DNA of 64,000 nucleotides from Oegoconia quadripuncta (lineage: Eukaryota > Arthropoda > Insecta > Lepidoptera > Autostichidae). The translations under genes and the position numbers were made by a program. The stretch lies in the NCBI GenBank assembly GCA_949316235.1, contig OX438757.1, forward strand, positions 13,262,657 to 13,326,656, given 5' to 3'. The notes under the pieces were generated by a model. It ran no database searches. It worked only from the letters and a program-made list of their open reading frames with translations, and was not told where the DNA came from. Below, one piece after another: positions 11,480 to 20,699 of this stretch (within the stretch, counting starts at the first letter, position 1; each line of letters starts with the position of its first letter).

Positions 11480-11632
11480 AATATTCCACCCGCATATAGT
11501 TATATACGGGTGGAATCCCTCCCCACACCAACAACCAAATCGATTACAAAACATGTACCCCGCTGGGAGTCGAACCCATGCCCCCTGTTTTGTAAACCTT
11601 ATGTTGTAACTTTGAGCCACGGAGACGGTGAG
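11480..11632 (-). mobile_element. SINE-C head fragment
   Basis: Reverse tRNA-like head: CATGTACCCCGCTGGGAGTC, CGAACCCATGCCCCC, then TTGAGCCACGGAGACGG. The preceding CACCAACAACCAAATCGA matches the body next to the head. Confidence 0.7.
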
Positions 11633-12007
11633 AAATTATGAATGTGTTTCGATATAACAAAGATTGCTTATCATCTAAATAATCAGAAATTTTATAACCT
11701 TTCACTTGCCAATATGGAGCTACCGGAAACTATCATACTCGTAAATACTTAATAGACGTAAGGAAGTACCTAGAAAATATTTTTATGCTGTATCTGATGG
11801 TTATCCATGTGAAAAAATTAGGAACTTTAAGATTATGGGAAGTAGAAACCATTGCTTATTAGATTATTTTTCATTGCCGCTTTAATGACAAAGTGACTTT
11901 GTGTGTAATTCTGCCTATGTTGGTTTTCTAATTTGGCAGTTGGTCCAGCAAACTAGTACAATCCAACTGGGATTATTACTGAAATGCAACCCCGAGTGTG
12001 CAAAGTG

Positions 12008-12440
12008 CCCCCGCCTCCGTGGCTCACTGTAAACAACATTGGGTTTACGATTCGGAGGTCGCGGGTTCGATCCCCAGCAGGGTACATGTTTAAGTACTCG
12101 GTTTGGTTGGTGGTAGGGCATTTTAAATGTCCGTTTAGCTAGCTGCCACCATCTTATCTAAATCTGTCGCCAAACAGCAATGTTAATAGCATTGTTGTGT
12201 TCCGGTTGACAGAGATAAGATAGCCAGTCCTCCAAATGTGTTGGGGTTTTCGGGTTAGTACGCTACCAACTCCGGCTTCATCTTCACTTAACATTAAGTG
12301 TGATTGAGGTCAAGTAAGATAAAAAAAAAACTGCCGCCAAGCAGCAATGCTAATAGCATTGTTGTATTCCGGTTGTCAGAGATAAGATAGCCAGTCCTCC
12401 AAATGTATTGGGGTTTCCGGGTCAGTACGGTTCCACCTTC
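12008..12440 (+). mobile_element. SINE-C, full length, with a second partial tail unit
   Basis: The head at about 12012-12090 (A box TGGCTCACTGT, B box GGTTCGATCCC) leads into GTACATGTTTAAGTACTCGG and the body, ending in an A-run at 12317-12330. A second body fragment starts immediately (CTGCCGCCAAGCAGCAATGC at 12331) and ends at about 12440. This looks like a second SINE-C inserted into the A-tail, 5'-truncated, in the same orientation. Confidence 0.85.
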
Positions 12441-12569
12441 ATCAGACATAACGCCTGAATATCCAAACACATCTTAACTTTAAGAGTCCTCTAAATTTAT
12501 GCTGTCACTTTCATGTTAATGACATATAAAGCGACGGAAAGATTTTAAAGTTAAAAAGCATTTGAAACT

Positions 12570-12756
12570 ACATAACATTAATTTTGTGTGTGTGTGTTTG
12601 TTACCTCTTCACGCTTAAACGGTTGGACGGATATGGATGAAATTTGGGTAGTAGACAGAATAGGACCTGGATTAACATAGTGCAAAATTTTATGCTGAAC
12701 CGATTTTGATGAAAGGTTCTACTCGAACGAATTTGCGGGTAACAGCTAGTACAACA
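12570..12756 (+). repeat. E-family copy (CTCTTCACG subtype)
   Basis: Starts with a GT run and GTTTGTTACCTCTTCACGC, contains GGACGGATATGGATGAAATT and ends GGGTAACAGCTAGTA. Same subtype as 37672, 58688 and 59879. The GT run at its head is part of the family rather than an independent microsatellite. Confidence 0.65.
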
Positions 12757-12779
12757 TATTTGCCTGTTGGTACACATTG

Positions 12780-12910
12780 CATACCTACAATAAGGGATAA
12801 TTTAGAAAACCCCATCCACAAACCCATATCTATCGTCCAAATACGGGTCAGTCTGTATGTAACCAAGTATACAATCTAATAATTAAGTTTGAAATAAACA
12901 CCAAGAAGGT
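12780..12910 (-). repeat. F-family fragment
   Basis: TTTAGAAAACCCCATCCACA followed by ATCGTCCAAATACGGGTC is the reverse of the F sequence around TTTCTAAATTTTC. Decayed. Confidence 0.4.
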
Positions 12911-13572
12911 AAAGTTTTGTGGCGCAATTTAAGTTGGACAGAGGAGGGTTGGATACACGATATCTTGTTTTCTAGTTCCGAGTTCTTTTCTAATTAAGAA
13001 CATTTAATAATGTTAAACACATTCAATAAAGGTTCTATCATACGCATATTACCACTACCATACTCAGCTTATTAGGCGTGAATATAGGCTATTTAATGAA
13101 AATGATAAACTCTCCCACATAGATGTATTTCATTGTTCCATTATTATGTTAAAAATGCCTTTAAAACTCTGAACAGATGACATTATGGTATAGAAAGACT
13201 TTCTATAATTTTTTTACAATTTTAGGTCATGAAAATGTTAGGAAACGATATTTTCAAATTTTATTTATTTATTTATTTATTTGGAACATCATCATCATAT
13301 AATATTACACATATATATTAGTCTACATATTTTAGAAATTCAATTCCTGATATTATATGACAATTAAAGATGTACACGTCATTCGCCAATTTGTACAAAA
13401 GCATCTTAGGTGGTAAGTTGAAGTCAATCTAAAAGATATTGTGCCCATTAGATGGGGTACGTTAGTACTATTAGTTTTTCTGTGATGGGGGTAATGTTGC
13501 AACGTTTAAGTATTGTCTATTATTAGTTGATTATTTAGTTGTTGTCGGATTCTCATTAGTTCGGGGCATCAT

Positions 13573-13700
13573 ATTTTTTTATGACCATAAACTCACCTTG
13601 TGCACAGTGATAAAGTCGACGATGAAGCACGCGATTTCAGTATGTCACCCTGTTCTTGAAGATCCTAAGATTGCAGGAATCCGGAAAGCCTCCGGAGTGT
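13573..13700 (-). repeat. D-family fragment
   Basis: TTTTTTTATGACCATAAACTC, then GATGAAGCACGCGATTTCAG and TTCTTGAAGATCCTAAGATT. Order matches the copy at 11241. Confidence 0.55.
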
Positions 13701-13789
13701 TAGTAGGTATCGGTTTTCATAATACAGGTTATTCTTTATCATTTGAGGAGAGATAATTGGTGCATTTATACCGCCTTTCATGGTACTAC

Positions 13790-13945
13790 TATGCTTACCG
13801 CCCGCCTGCTTATATCTATCCTATGTTTTAATTCAAGGTATATGTTCTACCTATATACGAAATTTCATCCAAATACTTTTATCCGTTTCGCCGCGATTTA
13901 GCAACAAACACCCAAACTTTCGCATTTATAATATTAGTTGTTATT
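13790..13945 (-). repeat. E-family fragment
   Basis: Contains AATTTCATCCAAATACTTTT, CGTTTCGCCGCGATTTAGC and ACTTTCGCATTTATAATATT, the reverse of the E end with AATATTATAAATGCG. Confidence 0.6.
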
Positions 13946-14303
13946 AGTTACAAGTCAGATACACACTAAACATTATTAGTGTCAGTTGTGAATAAATGAA
14001 TTGTTCCAAACTTGTAGTAATCGAACTGCCAAAATACTAAGGTTCCGTTCGCTCTCGTATCTTCGGAGTGCAAATTGTATTGTTCTCAAATATTAAAATT
14101 AATTCTTAAATATGCCGGGGATATAGCGGAACATACATAAAATACAGTCGAATTGATAACATCCTCATTTTTGGAAGTCGGTTGAAACATTGCGATGTAG
14201 AAACGTTTCTAAGAAGATAATAAACATCAAAATGTAATGCCATCTTTGAACTACAGATACAAATAAATGACAAAATCCATATGCAACATAAATACTAGGA
14301 TGG

Positions 14304-14420
14304 TTATCCAATCTTGGCTTTCGTTCTTCTTGCATAGCGGCTTAATACCGCCCGGAATAAGCAGAAGCAGCATGCGATGAAAACAAAGAAACTAATCATG
14401 ACGACGCCTTTAACAACACA
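14304..14420 (-). CDS. Terminal exon of a membrane protein, minus strand, unknown gene
   Basis: Read on the minus strand, a splice acceptor (TATTATTTTACAG, ending at 14421) opens a 38-codon frame closed by TAA at 14306-14304. The peptide contains a hydrophobic stretch of about 16 residues (VVMISFFVFIACCFCLF, the middle of the exon) followed by a basic end, RYARRTKAKIG. This is the pattern of one membrane span with a short cytoplasmic tail. Cysteines cluster at the inner edge (ACCFC), a possible palmitoylation site. The codon composition is coding-like and there is no stop. No further exons were recognised on either side; upstream exons must lie at higher coordinates, which would place the secreted-protein gene at 15235 inside or beside this gene on the opposite strand. 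No close AATAAA was found on the minus strand. Chance splice-like sequence is the alternative. Confidence 0.45.
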   Translation of the reverse strand, partial: CVVKGVVMISFFVFIACCFCLFRAVLSRYARRTKAKIG

Positions 14421-14481
14421 CTGTAAAATAATACGGCTTTAATAAGGAAGTTTTACAACTATTATCATATCATTTACGGTC

Positions 14482-14487
14482 TATAAA
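14482..14487 (+). promoter_or_regulatory. Candidate TATA box of the secreted-protein gene
   Basis: CTATAAATTATAG, with TATAAA at 14482-14487, lies about 130 bp before the putative exon 1 donor. A start of transcription about 25-30 bp downstream (near 14512) would give a short non-coding exon 1. The sequence alone cannot prove this. Confidence 0.35.
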
Positions 14488-14511
14488 TTATAGTCAACGA
14501 GTTTATTAGCG

Positions 14512-14615
14512 AATTAACTAAATCCCACCTTATCTGACACATTTGGCTCAATAATTTAACTTTAGGCAAACAACTTGTCGTCGCATAAGGCGATAGACCT
14601 CCGTCAGTTACGCAG
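14512..14615 (+). other. Candidate non-coding exon 1 with consensus donor
   Basis: The segment ends CAG at 14615 followed by GTGAGT, a perfect 5' splice site. The matching acceptor is TTCTCTACAG ending at 15221, thirteen bases before the ATG of the secreted protein. A 606-bp intron would result. Short 5' UTR exons upstream of the signal-peptide exon are common in insect secreted-protein genes. The 5' edge is a guess from the TATA position. Confidence 0.45.
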
Positions 14616-15234
14616 GTGAGTGAATTATTCCTTCTGTTATTTACGGTGAGCTAACTTTGTGTAATGTTTAGCGATAATGACCTCTTTGCGGATCTACTTA
14701 AGAGTTTATCCGATAGATGTGACTTTGGGAAACGAGCTAAAGAGTAATGTAAGGCATGTGACAACTCGCGCCAATGTATTCTGTGCAGCACAGTACTGGG
14801 GAAAGTTTGTAGTTTCTGATTATCTCGTCTTTACTGTGGGACAGTTCGGTCTCTTGCTATGAACCATTAATCAAACGCAATGCGTCTATTACTTAGAAGT
14901 ACATCCAAGTTCTGTCTTCATTGCAAAATTTACGTTCATTTGACCTAAAGTAGGTAATGTCAATAAGTTATGCCAAGATATAATATATTAGAATCAATAT
15001 CATTCCTTCTCTTAACATTATGATGGTAACTGTATACTCAGAAAACGGATTATAAATTAAACTGTACCAAAGACCACAGACACTTATTGGTTTATGGGAC
15101 GCTCACGATAGGACGTTTATTTTCTGGAAAAAGAAAAAGCTGTTTCAGTGTCAAAATGACATTACCGAAAATTGCAAATTTGTATAATTCTGTTACACGA
15201 GTTTTAAAATGTTCTCTACAGGTTAGCCATCACC

Positions 15235-15996
15235 ATGAAAGTGCTACTCTTCACGTTTTTCCTGGCTGCGGCCACTGCTATCCCGGTTCCTGATGATGAC
15301 AGCGGCCCAGTCGATGTGATCGTAAACGGAGTGGCGGAGGGACAGCCGCTAGAGATTGGTGACATCGTTGACATCAAAGTGAAGGAACATGTTGACGGTC
15401 ACGTCGTCGCAGCCACTAACGTCCTCCATCCGTTCACTGCTGAAGGTCTCGCTGAAGCTGCAGCTGCTGCTGAACCACAGCCGCCAGCCGCTGTGGAATT
15501 GCCTGAACTTATTGCGCCTGAAGTCATTCCCGACCCAGTAATCCTTCCTGAACCGGTAGCTCCTGAAGTGATTGTGCCTGACCCTGTAGTCCTTCCGGAA
15601 CCAGCGGCACCTGAAGTGATAGTCCCTGGTCCTGTCGTAATTCCGGAACCGCCGGCACCTGAAGTGATAGTCCCTGGTCCTGTCGTAATTCCTGAACCAG
15701 TAGCGCCTGAAGTAGTTCCTGAACCTGCTGTGCCTGAAGGTTCGCCTGGTTTCATGCCGCTGCCCGAAGTAGTTGGGCCTGAAGTTGTTATCGATCCGGG
15801 CACCCCTGAAGCCGAGTTTGTGCCCGCGCCGGCTGCTCAACTCCCCAGCGGAGAGATCTTCAACGATGGATTGGTGTCTGTAGCATTGAATGCACCTGAG
15901 GAGCCCGGAGTAATGGCCACCCTCCAGTCCTGGTTCAACATGGTTATGAACTACGTCACCAGCAACGGCGCCACTACCACCCAGCAGATAATCTAG
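15235..15996 (+). CDS. Secreted acidic Pro/Glu/Val-rich repeat protein, 253 aa
   Basis: This is the only complete CDS in the window. ATG 15235 is chosen because it starts a clean signal peptide (MKVLLFTFFLAAATA, cleavage about residue 15-17) and follows a splice acceptor and a CATCACC context. Residues about 17-75 form a non-repetitive region with VDVIVNGVAEGQPL and IKVKEH. Residues about 80-190 are degenerate 16-residue repeats built on PEVIVPxPVVxPEPxA. The last 50 residues (for example LQSWFNMVMNYVTS, ending TTTQQII) are again non-repetitive and may be a conserved end. The protein has no Cys, no Arg and only three Lys, so it is very acidic and unlikely to have a disulfide fold. A structural, matrix, silk-associated or cuticle-type extracellular role is possible but only inferred. 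The gene family is not recognised. No interruption is seen, and AATAAA follows at 16112. Confidence 0.85.
   Translation: MKVLLFTFFLAAATAIPVPDDDSGPVDVIVNGVAEGQPLEIGDIVDIKVKEHVDGHVVAATNVLHPFTAEGLAEAAAAAEPQPPAAVELPELIAPEVIPDPVILPEPVAPEVIVPDPVVLPEPAAPEVIVPGPVVIPEPPAPEVIVPGPVVIPEPVAPEVVPEPAVPEGSPGFMPLPEVVGPEVVIDPGTPEAEFVPAPAAQLPSGEIFNDGLVSVALNAPEEPGVMATLQSWFNMVMNYVTSNGATTTQQII
15515..15740 (+). repeat. 48-bp tandem repeats inside the secreted-protein CDS
   Basis: The repeat unit is 48 bp, coding 16 residues. Two neighbouring units are identical over 39 nt (15606-15644 and 15654-15692), including synonymous positions; the flanking units are more diverged. The exact pair suggests a recent unequal exchange or slippage, so repeat number probably varies between alleles or species. 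Confidence 0.85.
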
Positions 15997-16111
15997 AGTG
16001 CACGTTAGGATTCAAACGTCTTTACTGCAATAATTGACTACTCATTTGTAAAGTGTACCGTTTTTGTAAATATACGTATTTTTGTATTTTTAACAAAAGA
16101 TGTTTGTTTAA

Positions 16112-16117
16112 AATAAA
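16112..16117 (+). promoter_or_regulatory. Poly(A) signal of the secreted-protein gene
   Basis: AATAAA lies 116 bases after the TAG stop, in AT-rich sequence and followed by T/GT-rich sequence. It is the first canonical signal after the stop. Confidence 0.7.
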
Positions 16118-16231
16118 AACAAGTAAATCTGTATTATGTTCAATGTTTTTTAAAGCCTTGTTAGCTAGGCTAACTCCTTTTTTTGGTAATAATCATAAAT
16201 TAAAAATGTAGAAATGCCCTGTACTAATCAT

Positions 16232-16355
16232 ACAATTGGTGTAGCTGATAGTGACCCTGTCTGCGAAACAAACGGTTGCGGGTTCAAATCCTGCGAGGGG
16301 TGTAATTTATTACCGAGTCATGGATGTTTATGTATTTATCCGTTATTTAATATAC
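16232..16355 (+). mobile_element. SINE-B copy, 3'-shortened
   Basis: tRNA-like head TTGGTGTAGCTGATAGTGAC, B box GGTTCAAATCC, then ACCGAGTCATGGATGTTTAT. The tail past TTATCCGTTATTTAATA is missing, and an E-family repeat follows directly. Confidence 0.75.
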
Positions 16356-16359
16356 TAGC

Positions 16360-16612
16360 TTTCACTATACACTAGCTTTCGGCCCGCGGCTTCACCTGCG
16401 TGGAATAACTTTTTCGCGGAAATTTGTTTATCCCGTGGGAACTACTCACTTTATCAGGTTAAAAAATATCCTATCTTTCAATTCAGGGTTCGTTCTACCT
16501 ATAGTATATCAAATTTTATCCAAATCCGTTCATCCGTTTTACCGTTTTGCCGTGATGGAGCAACAAACAAACAAACATCCAAACTTTCGCAAATATAATA
16601 TTATTTAGATTA
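16360..16612 (-). repeat. E-family copy, near full length
   Basis: Runs from CTAGCTTTCGGCCCGCGGCT to CGCAAATATAATATTA, with GCGGAAATTTGTTTATCCCG inside. Both characteristic ends are present, in reverse. Another copy of the same subtype follows at 16850. Confidence 0.65.
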
Positions 16613-16849
16613 TTTAGTGTCCGAAATATTTATTATACAATAATAATGTTACATCCAGATATACAAAACAACTTTGTTCGACGAAATGACTGAAACAATT
16701 TTCGTTAAACTTGCAACTAAACATTTTAAAAAACCCCTTTCCAATATGCTTTCATTAAAGTCCACACGAATACTTAGCACATTTTTTTACATGTTCCATT
16801 TAGTCCGCTAAAACTTAAATTTTATATCCTTACTAGTAATCCTATCTAC

Positions 16850-17022
16850 AACTATACCATCGCGCGGAATAACTTTATAGTGAAAACTTATTTATCCCAC
16901 GGGAACTGCTCACTTTATCGGTATAAAAAATATGTACCAAATTTCATCAAAATACGTTCATCCGTTTCGTCGTGATTGAGCAACAAACAAACATCCAAAC
17001 TTTCGCGTTTATAATAGGTAAT
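16850..17022 (-). repeat. E-family copy, truncated
   Basis: Contains TTATCCCACGGGAACTGCTC, ATTTCATCAAAATACGTTCA and CAAACTTTCGCGTTTATAAT. Same orientation as the copy at 16360, 240 bp away. Confidence 0.65.
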
Positions 17023-17329
17023 AGTTAGATTAACTACTATGAATGTATCAAATTTCAATTGTCAAATAGTTTCTATTTATTTTATTTTATTTTATTCAGG
17101 ACAACTAACAGCTACACAATACAATTATGTTTTATAATCTTATATGTAGACAATGCAGTCCATTGTGTAACCAACTCCGTTATCCACGACAATTTTATAT
17201 ATAACTGCAAAGACAGAAAAGCAATCCGAACCAGTCAGAAAAAGTTTCTAAAATAAACGACTGTGACAGACGAACAGCCCGTTCGTGTAACCAGGCTATT
17301 TCACAATTAATAATAATAAATAAATAATA

Positions 17330-17503
17330 ATAATAAATAAATAAATATTTCGGACACTTACACCAATCATCTAGTCCCAAACTAAGCAAAGCTTGTACTA
17401 TGGATACTAGATAATGGATAAACATACGTAAATATTTATATAAACATCCATGACTCAGGAATAAATATTCATATTCATCACACAAACATTTACCCGTCGC
17501 GGG
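17330..17503 (-). mobile_element. SINE-B copy, head-truncated
   Basis: ATTTCGGACACTTACACCAA, ATCATCTAGTCCCAAACTAA, TATGGATACTAGATAATGG and CAAACATTTACCCGTCGCGG are the reverse SINE-B tail and body. The tRNA-like head after the B-box edge is missing. Confidence 0.8.
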
Positions 17504-17557
17504 AAAATGAAATAATAAAATAATATTATAATGAAGTATTATAATATAAAATAATAA

Positions 17558-17885
17558 TTAATAATTGCCAACGAGTCCTCCATTTCCTCTCACAGGGAAG
17601 TGGGCCGTAATCCACCACATAGGCCCATTGCGGGTTGGTGAATTTGTATCACACTAGTGATCACATGACAATCAGCGTTTTTAAGTCGTGTAGGCCTCGT
17701 GGCTCAATAGAAAACTACCGGGACCGACTATTTAACGAGGTCTCCGAAGTACGGAAATATTTGTATTAAAATGCCACTAATGGTCACCCATTCAAAGACT
17801 GACCGCATCAGACATTGTTTAACTTCGCTAATCGAAAACAAATAACAAATGTGACTGGTTCACGTGTGATCTATCAACTTTTCTA
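17558..17885 (-). mobile_element. SINE-X copy 1, head resembling 5S rRNA
   Basis: On the minus strand, from about 17840 downward, the sequence reads GCGAAGTTAAACAATG, then GCGGTCAGTCTTTGAATG and GGGTGACC. These match in order the 5S rRNA internal control region (AAGTTAAGCAACG, then GCGGTCAGTACTTGGATGGGTGACC in insect 5S, in pieces). The element then continues through TTTCCGTACTTCGGAGACC to a tail, CCAACCCGCAATGGGCCTAT, that is shared with SINE-G. It is not a 5S gene: the 5' half is strongly changed and the sequence runs on into SINE tail. Confidence 0.65.
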
Positions 17886-17919
17886 TGAAAACCGATGAAA
17901 TGGAAATGGTGTTATGCTG

Positions 17920-17975
17920 AGTATCTATACCCAGCAGTGGACATCTATTAGGCTGTTGTTGTGTTAATAATGTGG
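17920..17975 (+). pseudogene. RTE-type LINE extreme 3' end fragment
   Basis: ATACCCAGCAGTGGACATCT and TTAGGCTGTTGTTG resemble the last codons and stop of RTE-type lepidopteran LINE ORF2, which often end in a QQWTS-like motif. A reversed relative is at 41975 and a longer upstream portion at 24295. Confidence 0.45.
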
Positions 17976-18034
17976 CACGGGTTATTAAAGTTACAAAGTA
18001 ACTAATTCACTCTTTACCGCACCATAGACACAAC

Positions 18035-18262
18035 GTAATGTCACGTCCTTTATCCCAAATAGGGTGGTCACGATATATCCACTTTAGCTTTTGGGTGTTC
18101 CAAACATTAAAGTTTAACGCTTGAAACAACATCTACGGTTCACCTTTCGAAATATACAGCGCGTTTTTGATGAAAAGTCCCTTAGTCGCTTTTTACGACA
18201 CCCACGGGAAGAGACGAGTTGGTTCCATTCTTTTTATGTTCCGAAACCACACAGCACTACAG
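18035..18262. repeat. H-family copy, longest in window
   Basis: Order of blocks: TTTATCCCAAATAGGGTGGTC, AACAACATCTACGGTTCACC, AAAAGTCCCTTAGTCGC, CGGGAAGAGACGAGTTGG. Shorter relatives are at 2700, 25970, 61190 and 61935. Confidence 0.55.
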
Positions 18263-18656
18263 CTCTACCCTAACTCTTTAGCATTCAAATAAGCACTTAG
18301 AGTGGTATGTTATTTTGAATAAACTATATTGCGCCTAGCAGTTTGTACTTTGTCGCATACTAGCAAAGTTGGCTGAACTACACTTAACCAGGTCGTTAGC
18401 AAAGACTTCGCGCGAAACTGCCAGAATTGTACTCGGAGACTTTGGCCGACATCAATATTAGCTTAATAATTTCGTAATTTGTCGGTAAACTTTTATTAGG
18501 AAGGAACAAATCGGAGGGTTGTCTGATGATCGAGTAATCAAGAAACATGTTTTGTTTGAAAACCAAAGACAAATAAGTAAGTTGCTTTTGAGTATTGGCT
18601 GTCTGGAGAAAATTGTTTATGTATTGACAGAAAGAATATAAATAAATCAATAAATA

Positions 18657-18915
18657 TCCTTAGACATACACACAGCGCCATCTAGTTCCACAGGGAGCAA
18701 CTATAGGCTTGTGTTGTGGATACCAGTTGGTTGATATACTACATAAATACATTTTTTTTTGTAAATAAATACTTATTATAAAGGAAACCTCCCTAACTCG
18801 GGTACTCATGTCCGTATTCATCACACAAGCATATGCCCCTAGCGGGATTCGAACGCGCGACCATTTGGTATAGTGGTCAGAGTTTCTAACCACTACACTA
18901 AACAGATCGTCAATA
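18657..18915 (-). mobile_element. SINE-A copy, full length
   Basis: CACACAGCGCCATCTAGTTC at the tail and CTAACCACTACACTAAACAG at the head, with B-box region GGGATTCGAACGCGCGACC. Flanked on the tail side by AAATAAATCAATAAATA. Structure as in the copy at 3515. Confidence 0.85.
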
Positions 18916-19064
18916 TATAAATATAAATTCATATAAATATAAAATCATTTACAACGCTTAATTTTAAAACTACACAGATATCTATAAAGACGCTCATTTA
19001 AAAGGACGTCATCTGTTTGGGTTTTGTGTAAACAGAAGGACCAAAAATAGTTTGTTAATTTTTT

Positions 19065-19270
19065 TTGAAGAAAGAAAGAAAAAGTTTTTATTTTTGACAC
19101 CATTATTGCTTAGTTTAATAAGTGCAATATGAAGAGGTGCTGCCAAAAATGCATCCACGCAGTATAATGTCGCGACAATGGACTCCCTAGAATCCAGTGA
19201 CGCGACGCTGGTATTCTGTGGCACCGGAGGGCGGTGGGTTATTCTTCGCTTTATTTCCCAAACACACAAT
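19065..19270. repeat. GAAA-linked dispersed repeat
   Basis: A GAAA run is followed by AAAAGTTTTTATTTTTGACA and then GC-rich sequence (GGCACCGGAGGGCGGTGGG). Another GAAA run followed by a TTTATTTAAAC stretch is at 50637. This may be the antisense 3' end of a retroelement; the class is uncertain. Confidence 0.35.
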
Positions 19271-19468
19271 ATGTATGATTTTAATCGTAAGATGCTAACG
19301 AAAACTGAAAAGATGTGTAAATAACATAAATTGAAATCGAATAAATATGGCTAAGAACCTTGACTATGCACTATTGAGACACATCAGGACAAACAGACAA
19401 AGACTGGCCACAGATATAATATATACACACATACACACAACGCACGTCGTTTTCTAATATAATATATA

Positions 19469-19778
19469 CAGGGTGACTGGAAATTAGTGGCGGAACCGTT
19501 AATGGGTGATAGAATGAGGGAATTCCAGTCAATATTACTACGAGACCTACTGTCCTAAAGTTAATCCTTTCCAAGATATTCCTACTTAATTTTTTTTTTA
19601 CAAAAATTCCTACTTAGAATCTTAAAATAGATCTTAAAAACAATTTTAGAATATGTTGTATGTGAAATATGTGAAAAAAATAAGTAGGAATATCTTGGAA
19701 AGGATTAACTTTAGGACAGCAGGTCTCGTAGTAATTCTATCACCCATTAACGGTTCCGCCACTAATTTCCAGTCACCC
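19469..19778. mobile_element. Fold-back element M2, very similar arms
   Basis: The left end CAGGGTGACTGGAAATTAG follows ATATATA; the right arm ends CTAATTTCCAGTCACCC. The arms, each about 100 bp, differ by roughly one substitution and one 21-nt insertion in the left arm (near 19516-19536). The right terminus lacks the final TG and runs straight into an E-family fragment, so the end is damaged. No ORF. The near-identity of arms implies a recent insertion or arm-to-arm conversion. Confidence 0.85.
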
Positions 19779-19779
19779 A

Positions 19780-19895
19780 TAACTTTATCGCGGAAATTTG
19801 TTTACTATTTACTTTATCGGAATAAAGAATATCCTATGTAAAAAATCCAGGATATCTGTTAACTATGTACTAAATTTGATCCAAACCCGTTCATT
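19780..19895 (-). repeat. E-family fragment
   Basis: TAACTTTATCGCGGAAATTT, then TTTGATCCAAACCCGTTCAT. It abuts the damaged right end of M2. Confidence 0.55.
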
Positions 19896-19904
19896 AAAAA
19901 AGAA

Positions 19905-20072
19905 GTAAGCTGTTAAGTGTTAAGTGAAGACGAGTCGGACGGTGGACGTATACTGACCCGGAAACCACATCTTATGTGATTAACATTGCTGTATCGGTGG
20001 CAGACTTCGATTATATGATGGTAGCTAACCAGGCGAATATTTCAAATGCCACCAACCAAACAGAGTCGAGAG
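19905..20072 (-). mobile_element. SINE-C fragment, body only
   Basis: TGTTAAGTGAAGACGAGTCG, TACTGACCCGGAAACC and CCACCAACCAAACAGAGTCG, in reverse SINE-C order. Both the extreme tail and the head are missing. Confidence 0.7.
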
Positions 20073-20081
20073 AGAGTGTCT

Positions 20082-20260
20082 TTTAAAAGATATTTTGCTT
20101 ATAACACAGTTTTTTGGTGTTTTCTAAATTTTCATTTGTTTAATATTTAAGTTGAAACCCGGAGATACGTTCTTAGCCATGTTTCACGGAAATCGGTTAA
20201 GCCGTTTCGAAGATATGTAGCTTTTAACACTATATTTTGGTCTAGTCTACCTGGACGATT
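20082..20260 (+). repeat. F-family copy
   Basis: CGTTCTTAGCCATGTTTCAC, GGAAATCGGTTAAGCCGTTT, CGAAGATATGTAGC, TTTTAACAC and a following ACCTGGACGATTCATTTG give the F core in its best-preserved form here. Confidence 0.65.
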
Positions 20261-20329
20261 CATTTGTTCCATCGATCCTCCATTGTTTCTATATTTTCAA
20301 TTTATAGTGGAAAAGACCTGATGGAGCCA

Positions 20330-20690
20330 CCTTAGTACCGTGGTGCTTGGGGCGCGCCTTGGTATGGGACGCAATTTGTGCGGATACTTTGGCACCGTCC
20401 CATATACAAGGACCTGCGCAAAGAGCTGGAACCGCGGTTGAACAAGCTCAAAGTATCAAGCGCCGTAAATATGCGTCAATCACTATAAAATCACTATAAA
20501 CCACGAGTTTGCGGCGCTTGCAGTGGAGACATTGGGCCCTTGGTCTTCTGACACAAAACAATTTGTAAAGAATTTATCTGTTAGACTCTGGTGTGAGAGC
20601 TGGTGACTACTTTGCTCAGCAGCTGAGCTTATGCATTCAGCGGTGCCTCACGGAAGCGAGTTGGACAGCGTATTTTTTCCATAAGATATA
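20330..20690 (+). pseudogene. LINE ORF2 C-terminal fragment, frameshifted
   Basis: Reading near 20499-20540 gives FAALAVETLGPW, and after a frameshift near 20605 the frame continues AGDYFAQQLSLCIQR. From memory these match the conserved VETLGPWG and FxxQRLSxAIQRGN-type motifs near the C-terminus of a LINE ORF2. The element is dead: at least one frameshift and several stops. The exact clade is not determined. Confidence 0.6.
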
Positions 20691-20699
20691 GGTATTTTC

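Noticed and set aside
15349..15840. Two minus-strand frames of 163 and 134 codons inside the secreted-protein gene
   Set aside because: They mirror the 48-bp repeats of the plus-strand CDS (Gly/Ser/Thr-rich or Arg/Asn-rich shadows). The plus strand has the signal peptide, acceptor and poly(A) signal.
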